A DNA stretch of 12,446 nt from Prevotellaceae bacterium UBA1746 (GTDB taxonomy: Bacteria; Bacteroidota; Bacteroidia; Bacteroidales; Bacteroidaceae): positions 1-12,446 of the forward strand of contig DCHS01000047.1 of NCBI GenBank assembly GCA_002314875.1, given 5' to 3'. Made by a program: the position numbers and the translations under genes. The notes under the pieces are model-generated. The model had not been told where the DNA came from and made no database searches. It saw only the letters and a program-made list of their open reading frames with translations. This document shows positions 1-6,208 of the stretch, one piece after another (the stretch's first letter is position 1; each line of letters begins with the position of its first letter).

Positions 1-1679
1 TTACCCTGCATAATCTTGAAGTCCATATTAGGCAAGGCATGAGGAGTCTGCTCATCAATGATAAGCGAGAGCCACAAGCGTAGGCGAGCGATATCTACAG
101 CACCCTTCTCAATATCTACTCCATAGATAGAGTTCTGGATGATGTCTTTCTTTATGTCTGCCGGTGTCTTACCTTCATCGTTGCCTTCAATAGTCATACG
201 GCAGTCAAAGAGTTCTTTGAGCAAGCCCATAGGGAAGGCACCTGAACCAATGGCAGGGTCGCATATCTTCACCTCACGAAGTTTCTTGTCCACCTTGAAT
301 ACCTCTGATGATTTGAGTGCAGAAATCTCGTGTGTTGTAACAAACTCGCGGATGCTATCTTTGATTTCAGAATCCTCAATGTCTGTCTGCAGATACGCAA
401 TCAGCGACTCACGACACATGTACTGTACAATCTCCTTAGGTGTGTAGAATGCTCCCTTGTCCTTGTTGTCCTCCAGAAGGTTCTCGAATACACGTCCAAG
501 CATCTCAGGGTCAACACCCACCTCTGCATCAGAAGGATCGTTCTCGTCGATGGTGAAGTTGTAGGCAGAGAAGAACTCGTTGAGCATCTCGTCCATGTAA
601 TGAGCAGGCAGAGGGAAAGATGTCTCATCCTCAGCATCTTTCTCAAACAAACCACCATTCAGGTAAGGAACTTTGATACCTTCACCTAAAATTGAATTGG
701 CAATATCACCTTCACGACGATTGTTGATGTCAGCAAACAGAGGTTCAAGTACATCATCTATGAATGTTTCCTTGTTGTCGCAACGAGCAAAGAGATGTTG
801 AACAAAGTCCTTATCGCCTTTCGTCCAAGTATCATCGTCAGCAGGAACGCCAAGCCATCCCTTCTTCTGAATGAACTGAAGGAAGACGAGACGACCCATG
901 AGTTTCTTCACATAGTCACGAACTGATTTCTCAGGCTCTGCAAACTGAGCAAACTGCTGCATGATGAACTCGTTAGGTTCATGCTCCTGTTTCTCTTCCC
1001 ACTTGCTGCCAGCCTTAACCATGCGCTTACCGGTAACATAACAGATGATGTCGGCATATATGCTGCGATAATGGTCGAAGAACTCCTTGCTCACCTTCTC
1101 AACAGAGAAAGCATCGGTAATATCATCAAAAGCAATCTTCCCTTTTTTGTTGAGCAGATTGGTAAAACGCTGTGCGGCTGTCTTACATACCTGATCGCGA
1201 CCAAGCAGGTAGGTATAACGCTTAGAGTTGGTAGTATCCTCCTTGTCCTTACCTACAAACTTATAACTGAAACGCCACTCCCAATCGGCATCACCATAAT
1301 GGAAGAGCATGAAGGCACCCGACTGGTTGTTGAGCGTGCGAGCAATGAGTTGCTGAATGCCCTTGCGATTGCGAGACAACTGACGACGTTTGCTGACGGT
1401 TATGTCATAGACATATATAGGACGAGTATCACCCTGCACCTGTATGGTACCGAGTTCAAGCACACGCTCTATTCCAGTTTCTTTTGCAAGTGCTTTGAAA
1501 TCCTCATCTTTGTGATTTGATATTTTATTAAAATCTTCTATATCCTCAGGATAGTCTATCATATCCTGAAGCTCCTTATCAGCCTTGAAGTTGTCACCAA
1601 AGATAGGCTTGATGATGGTATCTATGAAAGAAGCGAAACCAGGATAGTCGCTCTGCAGATATTCTTGGAACTGTATCAT
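1..1679 (-). CDS. Eco57I/type IIG-like N6-adenine DNA methyltransferase, 3' end cut by window
   Basis: I translated this by hand; 559 codons are visible from an ATG at 1679-1677 and the frame runs off base 1 without a stop. Methyltransferase motifs are clear: GAFYTP at about residues 409-414 (motif X region), CDPAIGSGAFPMG at 473-485 (motif I, S-adenosylmethionine binding) and IYGVDI at 518-523 (motif II region). YLNGGLF (339-345) and LGRVFENLL (394-402) are typical of Eco57I/PglX-like enzymes. The NPPY catalytic motif and target recognition domain would lie beyond the window. The first 400 residues could hold a nuclease domain as in type IIG enzymes, but I see no secure PD-(D/E)XK signature. 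The ATG lies 9 bp after the stop of the PLD-helicase gene, so the two are almost certainly cotranscribed. Expected role: host-protective adenine methylation, possibly with restriction. The family is secure; the exact system type is not. Confidence 0.88.
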   Translation of the reverse strand, partial: MIQFQEYLQSDYPGFASFIDTIIKPIFGDNFKADKELQDMIDYPEDIEDFNKISNHKDEDFKALAKETGIERVLELGTIQVQGDTRPIYVYDITVSKRRQLSRNRKGIQQLIARTLNNQSGAFMLFHYGDADWEWRFSYKFVGKDKEDTTNSKRYTYLLGRDQVCKTAAQRFTNLLNKKGKIAFDDITDAFSVEKVSKEFFDHYRSIYADIICYVTGKRMVKAGSKWEEKQEHEPNEFIMQQFAQFAEPEKSVRDYVKKLMGRLVFLQFIQKKGWLGVPADDDTWTKGDKDFVQHLFARCDNKETFIDDVLEPLFADINNRREGDIANSILGEGIKVPYLNGGLFEKDAEDETSFPLPAHYMDEMLNEFFSAYNFTIDENDPSDAEVGVDPEMLGRVFENLLEDNKDKGAFYTPKEIVQYMCRESLIAYLQTDIEDSEIKDSIREFVTTHEISALKSSEVFKVDKKLREVKICDPAIGSGAFPMGLLKELFDCRMTIEGNDEGKTPADIKKDIIQNSIYGVDIEKGAVDIARLRLWLSLIIDEQTPHALPNMDFKIMQG

Positions 1680-1688
1680 AGTGCTTGA

Positions 1689-4600
1689 TTATATTTTGTA
1701 AAGAGCCATAAAAACTTCACCCTTGCCGACTTCGTCCTGCAGACGCTGGTCAAGATGCTGAAGCTTTGAGTGGATGTATTCTTCTATTTCGGTGGCAGTC
1801 AATGGAATGATTTCTGGATTCTCCACGTTCAGATACCTTCCGATATTCATGATGCTGTTGCAGATGTCCACATTACCCTTGTCAACGAGTTCGCGAGCCT
1901 GTGTCAGCAGGTCAACAGCATTGGATGAGAGCTTTGGATATTTGGTCGTGATAGCCACGATAGTGTTTCGTGCATCATTCTGCTTGTTTTTGGCACGACT
2001 GAGACGCAGGGAGTCAAACTCACGTGTGAAGGTGCGGATAGCCTTTCGCTTGATGGCTTCTGTATCTTCTGGCAAGTCGATACTTACAGCAGATGGACCA
2101 GGGTTGAAACGAACAAGCATGTCCTCAATTGACACCATACTTCTGTTACCCTCGGCATCAGCAGAGACATACATGCCCGATGTCTTGTTGTTGCGGATCA
2201 CGAAGAGTGACTCTTTTGGTTCGCCCATGGTAGCAACTTCAAGTTCTGTCTCTTTCTTGTCGATAGCCTCATAACGCAAAGGATGCGCCTGCTTGTATTC
2301 GCGCAGTTCGAAGAGGTATTTCATCATAGGCGACTCTTCACCATCGACAAATTTGCTGAAGTCCTGCTCGTAGTGGGTCACCTCCTCATCGGTGCTGAAT
2401 ACCTGTGCATCCTCACCGAAGAGGGTGTGGAACGACTGTAGTTTGGTGAAGGCACGTTCGAAGAGCTTTATCTTCTTGTTGCCCTCGTCGCATGGCATGA
2501 AGTTATAGATAAAGACAAACTCTGACACCGAACCAATACGGTTTACACGACCTATGCGCTGCATCAACTTGGTGGAGTTCCATGGTGTATCGTAGTTGAT
2601 GATGGTATAGGCACGATGCAGGTTGACACCTTCGGCAAGAACATCAGTACTGATGATCACCTGATAGTCGTTCTTCTGCTCCTCGCCTTCCTTCTTACCA
2701 TAGTTGGCATCAAAGTTCTCACGGATTTCCTGCTGCTTGTCCTTACGATTCTTTGCCGTGATGCAGAGTGGTCTTCCAATTTCTTCCTCCACAACCTCTG
2801 CTATACTCTCAAGCGTATCAGCTGACTCCGTAAAGATAACGAGTTTCTTGGTTGGATCTGACTCGGGGAGTATCTTGCGCAGTTCTTTGCGGAAACACGT
2901 CTTCTTTGGATCAGACTTGGTAGCATTCCAACGGTTGACAAGCGACTGCAGGATGTCGCGGTCATGACGAAGCAACTTGATGAACTCCTCATTGAAATCA
3001 TCTGTACCGTATTCTGCATTGCTCTGCTTGTTGTTACGTCCTTCCTTGTTGAGTTTCTCTATCTTCTTACGGATGTTGGCAGCAATGACATCCCAGTTGT
3101 TCTGATTCTCAAACTCCTGGTTGACATCAAACTCCGGACAGATAAAGATAGTGCCGTTCTCCCACATCTTTATCATATTGTTGGTGTATTGCAGAAGATT
3201 GCTCAGCGACTTGGTAAAGGCATCCTTCGAACTCTCCAAGCGCTTTACGAGCAGAATCTGCATGATGTTTGCCAACTGATTAGAGATACGGTCAGCACCA
3301 AGGGAGCCCTTGCCACTATAGCGGTTCTTATTGTCATCAACACTCAGATACTGGATAGCGCGATAGCGATAGTAACCAAGTGCGTTGGTTGGCAATACCT
3401 CGCCCTCTTCCATTTCAGGAGCAATACTCTCCATGGTGTTACTGAAGAGGTCTGAAAGTTCCTTGTTGAGCTGATATTCAAGAGGCTTTGGTGCTTTTAC
3501 CTCAGGGAACACGAGGGTATTCTCCTTGTACTTTTTGACATCTGTACGAGTACGACGCACAAGAATCTGGTCAAGCACCTTGGTTCTGATTTCTGTGGAT
3601 ATTGCCTTCATCTCAGCCTTGCACTCTTCGGGAGTAAGCATGATGTCTTCGCCACTCTGAGGGTCTTTTACAGAGCCCTTCATGACCGACTTATAGCGAA
3701 CGGTAATATCGGCAAAGAAATGCTCTATGTTGCAAGCATCACCTTCGAGCGTGCAAGCATTATGGTTGCGCTCAAAGAGGTATAGCTGATTGCGTAGGTC
3801 GTTTGGTGCATTGTTCTGTGGTGTTGCAGAAAGCAAACCTATGTATGGCTGAGGTCCAACACTTGAAATGTCACCAATGAGTTTGTCCAACAACTTGTAC
3901 ATGGAGGTCTCTGAGTTACGGAACTTATGGCTCTCGTCAATCAGAATAAGTCCATAGTTCACCTGTTCCAACTGCTCGTTAAACTCTCCATTCTCATAGT
4001 CGTCATCATCTTCATCATCCACCAGTTTGCCTATGCTGCCGGTTGTGATGAAGGTCACATGTGATTCAATCTTATCCTTGCGATCTTTGTCAAAGTCGGC
4101 AATGGTCTCCTCCCAACCTTTCTTGATAGCTGGAGGTGTGACGATAAGAACCTTGTGCTCACGACTGTCCTTGTCTGGGAGGGAAAGGAAATGCTTGATA
4201 AGCATAGTACCAACTACCGTCTTGCCAAGACCTACTACGTCGGCAAGCATGAAACCGCCATGCTTCTGCATGATGTTGTAGCATTGAGTCACGGCATCTG
4301 TCTGATACTGAAGTGCAGTATATCGTTCGGGCAGATAGCTCTCAATTTTCTTTGTTGTATCAACATCAACAATGTCGCCAAAGCGTGTCTGAAGAAGTTT
4401 GATGTAGAGTTCGTATGGAGTGAGAGGAGCAGTAAGCTCTTCTGTAGGTTCGGGCTCAGGTATGACAATATCAGGAGCCATCTTTGACTGTGTGATCTGC
4501 AGTAGGAATTCCTCTTCCCAAGACACTGAGTCTTGCCACTTCTCATTGAACCAGAGCAGATGAGTTTTATCTTTGTTGAATTCAGGGTCGAGGGAGATTA

Positions 4601-5246
4601 CGTCACGAGCATTGATTTCGAGGGTATTGAGTTCGGAATTTCCCTGCATACCTTGCTTTGTAAAGTTGGTACTGCCAATGATGCCGTAACCTACCTTACA
4701 TTCCTCCTCAGGGTCATAGCCCTTGAAGATATAGCACTTGGAATGAAGAAACTGTTTCTCCAACTCTCCTTCGGGTTTGTAGATGTGAATCTGGAACTTC
4801 TCGTTGTCCTTGTCCTTCAGATTATTGACAAGCATCTGCACTACCTTTACATACTCTTCCTGGGCAGCAAACTTGTCAAGGTCAACACGCCACGCCCTTT
4901 CTTGTTTGTCATAACGTCCTTTGGTTAAACTCTCTGTATCGGAAGTATATAAATATGGATCTTTACCTATAAGCAAACGGAACTTGCTGCCTTCACGAGA
5001 AAGGAATTCAGCAAGCTCATCATACACAAGCGCAGTACCACGAAGGTCCCAAAAACCTGTAGCAATATAGACCTCGGTGATGTTTTTATCTTTCAGACAC
5101 TCTTTGAGGACTTCCGTCATGTTGTAGCCTCTTTCTGAATTGTCTATAAGTGTTCTTCTTAGTTTCATGGAGCTAAAACTTTTATTATTATTATACCATC
5201 CACCCAACACAACTCCTTTGTCATCTATTCGCTTGTTTCTCAGCAC
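1689..5246 (-). CDS. PLD-like nuclease fused to SNF2/SF2 helicase, probable restriction or phage-defence protein
   Basis: The 1185-residue product has two parts. The N-terminal region (about 45-250) resembles a phospholipase D nuclease domain, with one HSK (168-170) and GSTNF (191-195), like single-HKD nucleases that act as dimers; the usual Asp of HxKxxxxD is not in place. The motor follows: Walker A GLGKT (339-343), DESH (437-440), SAT (473-475), and a C-terminal lobe with STDVLAEGVNL (866-876) and QRIGRVNR (896-903). A very acidic stretch (410-417) lies between motifs I and II. The last 250 residues match nothing I recognise. The expected role is ATP-driven translocation on DNA coupled to cleavage, working with the methyltransferase encoded next. 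Start choice: GTG at 5246 is the longest option; the frame is open only to a stop at 5277-5279. ATG at 5168 (residue 27), preceded by an A/T-rich stretch, is a strong alternative and keeps all domains. Confidence 0.9.
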   Translation of the reverse strand: MLRNKRIDDKGVVLGGWYNNNKSFSSMKLRRTLIDNSERGYNMTEVLKECLKDKNITEVYIATGFWDLRGTALVYDELAEFLSREGSKFRLLIGKDPYLYTSDTESLTKGRYDKQERAWRVDLDKFAAQEEYVKVVQMLVNNLKDKDNEKFQIHIYKPEGELEKQFLHSKCYIFKGYDPEEECKVGYGIIGSTNFTKQGMQGNSELNTLEINARDVISLDPEFNKDKTHLLWFNEKWQDSVSWEEEFLLQITQSKMAPDIVIPEPEPTEELTAPLTPYELYIKLLQTRFGDIVDVDTTKKIESYLPERYTALQYQTDAVTQCYNIMQKHGGFMLADVVGLGKTVVGTMLIKHFLSLPDKDSREHKVLIVTPPAIKKGWEETIADFDKDRKDKIESHVTFITTGSIGKLVDDEDDDDYENGEFNEQLEQVNYGLILIDESHKFRNSETSMYKLLDKLIGDISSVGPQPYIGLLSATPQNNAPNDLRNQLYLFERNHNACTLEGDACNIEHFFADITVRYKSVMKGSVKDPQSGEDIMLTPEECKAEMKAISTEIRTKVLDQILVRRTRTDVKKYKENTLVFPEVKAPKPLEYQLNKELSDLFSNTMESIAPEMEEGEVLPTNALGYYRYRAIQYLSVDDNKNRYSGKGSLGADRISNQLANIMQILLVKRLESSKDAFTKSLSNLLQYTNNMIKMWENGTIFICPEFDVNQEFENQNNWDVIAANIRKKIEKLNKEGRNNKQSNAEYGTDDFNEEFIKLLRHDRDILQSLVNRWNATKSDPKKTCFRKELRKILPESDPTKKLVIFTESADTLESIAEVVEEEIGRPLCITAKNRKDKQQEIRENFDANYGKKEGEEQKNDYQVIISTDVLAEGVNLHRAYTIINYDTPWNSTKLMQRIGRVNRIGSVSEFVFIYNFMPCDEGNKKIKLFERAFTKLQSFHTLFGEDAQVFSTDEEVTHYEQDFSKFVDGEESPMMKYLFELREYKQAHPLRYEAIDKKETELEVATMGEPKESLFVIRNNKTSGMYVSADAEGNRSMVSIEDMLVRFNPGPSAVSIDLPEDTEAIKRKAIRTFTREFDSLRLSRAKNKQNDARNTIVAITTKYPKLSSNAVDLLTQARELVDKGNVDICNSIMNIGRYLNVENPEIIPLTATEIEEYIHSKLQHLDQRLQDEVGKGEVFMALYKI

Positions 5247-5330
5247 TAGAGTTGTAGAGTAGGAGGTCGGATATGCCTATTGATATGATGGCAATGAGGC
5301 GGAAAATTGGAAAAAATACTATTTTGTTTG

Positions 5331-5362
5331 CAAAATTAAAGTTTTCTTATGAAAACTCCAAA
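5331..5362 (-). promoter_or_regulatory. Bacteroidota-type promoter for the PLD-helicase/methyltransferase operon
   Basis: On the minus strand TTTG (5362-5359) is followed by exactly 20 nt and then TAATTTTG (5338-5331). This fits the Bacteroidota housekeeping consensus of TTTG, about 19-21 nt, TAnnTTTG. Transcription would begin near 5325, giving a leader of about 80 nt to the GTG start or about 155 nt to the ATG alternative. There is no other gene between this site and the operon. A TACCTTTG at 5392-5385 also resembles the -7 box, but its nearest TTTG is only 14 nt upstream, so I do not call it a second promoter. Confidence 0.65.
5340..5357. promoter_or_regulatory. Inverted repeat inside the promoter spacer, possible operator
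   Basis: AGTTTTC TTAT GAAAACT is a perfect 7-bp inverted repeat with a 4-nt centre. It lies wholly between the -33 and -7 boxes of the promoter driving the defence-like operon. A protein dimer bound here would block RNA polymerase. No regulator gene is visible in the window, so the binding partner is unknown. A/T-rich palindromes of this length can occur by chance in such DNA. Confidence 0.4.
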
Positions 5363-5446
5363 CATTATTCGAGGAATTTTGGTGCAAAGGTAAAACGATG
5401 GTGTCTCAAATCATGGGACATATCTGAATTATTTGAAAAAACGCAC

Positions 5447-5483
5447 AAAAAAATCCACCCAGATCACTGAGGAAATGGGTGGA
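5447..5483 (-). terminator. Intrinsic terminator (minus strand)
   Basis: On the minus strand TCCACCCA (5483-5476) pairs perfectly with TGGGTGGA (5461-5454) across a 14-nt loop, followed at once by seven T (5453-5447). On the plus strand the stem is followed by AAAATATA, so it works only for leftward transcription. It stands about 85 bp before the defence operon promoter and would insulate that operon from transcripts arriving from the right. No gene sits immediately before it. Confidence 0.7.
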
Positions 5484-5530
5484 AAATATAAAGAATGCGG
5501 GGAATAAGGAGTTCAGATGTCCAAACTACG

Positions 5531-5609
5531 TGCGCACGGAGTTGAAATTACCCCCGTCCTAGTTTAAATTACCTCCGAGGTAATTTTATTTTCCTGCGCA
5601 CAAAGTTGA
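5531..5609. repeat. Direct repeat pair flanking a hairpin
   Basis: TGCGCACGGAGTTGA (5531-5545) and TGCGCACAAAGTTGA (5595-5609) match at 13 of 15 positions, 64 nt apart. Between them lies a perfect hairpin: AAATTACCT (5566-5574), loop CCG, AGGTAATTT (5578-5586), followed on the plus strand by a T-rich stretch. Another AAATTACC is at 5547-5554. No ORF of coding quality covers it. It could be a remnant of a mobile element or part of a small RNA; nothing here decides. Confidence 0.5.
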
Positions 5610-5726
5610 CCCTCCCGGTTTTGGGGTTATTTTTCGGTCAACGATTATTAAATTTTGTAAAATTCAAAAACATCTTTCACTCTTCACTTTCCCGTTGTAT
5701 TATTTTGTGTTTCAATGGTTTACAAG

Positions 5727-5752
5727 GTGAAGAGTTTTGCCCAACTCTTCAC
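5727..5752. repeat. Strong 10-bp hairpin within CTTCAC-rich DNA
   Basis: GTGAAGAGTT (5727-5736), loop TTGCCC, AACTCTTCAC (5743-5752) form a perfect 10-bp stem, and flanking bases extend it with a G-T and two A-T pairs. The plus strand continues with TTTTCCTT, so it could weakly terminate rightward transcription, though no plus-strand gene is present. CTTCAC also occurs at about 5682, 5758 and 5769, giving a loose cluster of the same word. The function is unknown. Confidence 0.5.
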
Positions 5753-5789
5753 TTTTCCTTCACCACCCTTCACATTTATAACCTTCGTG

Positions 5790-5805
5790 ACTTTGCAAGC
5801 AAAGT
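5790..5805. repeat. Short perfect inverted repeat
   Basis: ACTTTGC AA GCAAAGT has 7-bp arms around a 2-nt centre. The tight spacing favours a protein-binding site over an RNA hairpin. No promoter boxes are convincing around it, and it lies far from both operons. Confidence 0.35.
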
Positions 5806-5833
5806 TCAGGGCGCACATGCGGAAAAAATTTTT

Positions 5834-5865
5834 GATAATTCGTGGATAATTCATGGTAATTCGTG
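5834..5865. repeat. Three tandem copies of an 11-nt AATTCGTG-type unit
   Basis: GATAATTCGTG (5834-5844), GATAATTCATG (5845-5855) and GTAATTCGTG (5856-5865) are adjacent near-identical units, the last one base shorter. I see no coding or promoter context. Such arrays are prone to copy-number change by replication slippage. Confidence 0.6.
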
Positions 5866-5896
5866 TTCAAAAAAAACGCGGGATGGGGGCAAGGTA

Positions 5897-5911
5897 GTGT
5901 CTTCCAGACAC
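5897..5911. repeat. REP-like hairpin, copy 1 (TTCCA loop)
   Basis: GTGTC, loop TTCCA, GACAC. With three leading bases it is an 18-nt element (5894-5911) that recurs at 5983-6000 with 16 of 18 bases identical. The two differences fall on paired stem positions (T-A here, C-G there), so pairing is kept. Confidence 0.6.
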
Positions 5912-5931
5912 GGGTCCTCGGGCATATAAAC

Positions 5932-5959
5932 ACCCCGCACACCTAGCGGTGTACGGGGT
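5932..5959. repeat. Large near-perfect hairpin between the two REP-like copies
   Basis: ACCCCGCACACC (5932-5943), loop TAGC, GGTGTACGGGGT (5948-5959) pair at 11 of 12 positions, with a single C/A mismatch. It is G+C-rich and would be stable as RNA. Neither strand has a proper U-tract after it (GTTTAT on the minus strand), so a simple terminator is not well supported. It lies about 250 nt past the stop of the scaffoldin-like gene and could stabilise or process a readthrough 3' end. Confidence 0.6.
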
Positions 5960-5967
5960 TAATGACC

Positions 5968-5980
5968 GCGCCTTTGGCGC
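5968..5980. repeat. Short G+C-rich hairpin in the REP-like cluster
   Basis: GCGCC, loop TTT, GGCGC form a perfect 5-bp stem between the large hairpin and the second TTCCA-loop hairpin. It looks like one element of the same composite block (5894-6000). Confidence 0.5.
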
Positions 5981-5985
5981 TAGTA

Positions 5986-6000
5986 GTGCCTTCCAGGCAC
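5986..6000. repeat. REP-like hairpin, copy 2 (TTCCA loop)
   Basis: GTGCC, loop TTCCA, GGCAC. This is the second copy of the 18-nt element (5983-6000), exactly 89 nt from the first, with the covarying C-G pair in place of T-A. Confidence 0.6.
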
Positions 6001-6208
6001 ATATTCACGGGGTTCGGGGCGCACCTGCAGGCACAAAAAAGTTTTATAAGTTTTAGTTGTTTTATTCCAGTATATTAAAATCTATAAAAAATCGGACACA
6101 GAATGCGCTCCTTTCGTCGCTTTGGGGAGGCGTTTGGGGGGGCGTCACTACGTTCCTCAAAATCTGGTGAAAATCTATATAAAATAGAGATGAAAATCTT
6201 CAAGTGTT

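Larger units (their letters stand above)
5277..6208. other. Gene-free spacer between the two operons
   Basis: About 930 bp separates the scaffoldin-like gene stop from the upstream limit of the PLD-helicase frame. Open frames of 60-107 codons exist here on both strands, but their products are low in protein character, have no RBS or promoter, and run across the hairpins. The first 200 nt past the scaffoldin-like stop (6208-6010) hold runs of G (6123-6142) and a weak 5-bp A/T stem (6174-6188) followed by TTTTC on the minus strand, the only terminator candidate for that operon. No tRNA or CRISPR array is visible. Confidence 0.6.

Noticed and set aside
981..1520. 179-codon plus-strand frame
   Set aside because: It is antisense to the methyltransferase frame, which has clear conserved motifs; it looks like a shadow.
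1..5246. Calling the module DISARM or BREX outright
   Set aside because: Neither the DUF1998 protein and drmA helicase of DISARM nor the brxC/pglZ genes of BREX are visible; only shared enzyme types are seen.
5385..5410. Second promoter with TACCTTTG
   Set aside because: The -7 box is good but the nearest TTTG is only 14 nt upstream, too short against the usual spacing; kept only as a note.
5273..5470. 65-codon plus-strand frame
   Set aside because: It runs through the minus-strand promoter, its palindrome and the terminator, has no start signals, and the product is low in protein character.
5834..5865. Possible CRISPR array
   Set aside because: The units are 10-11 nt and directly adjacent with no spacers, and no cas gene is visible.
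5606..5929. 107-codon plus-strand frame in the spacer
   Set aside because: It crosses several hairpins and tandem repeats and resembles no protein; chance opening in non-coding DNA is the simpler reading.
5932..5959. Large hairpin as terminator of the scaffoldin-like operon
   Set aside because: It is about 250 nt past the stop and lacks a U-tract on either strand.
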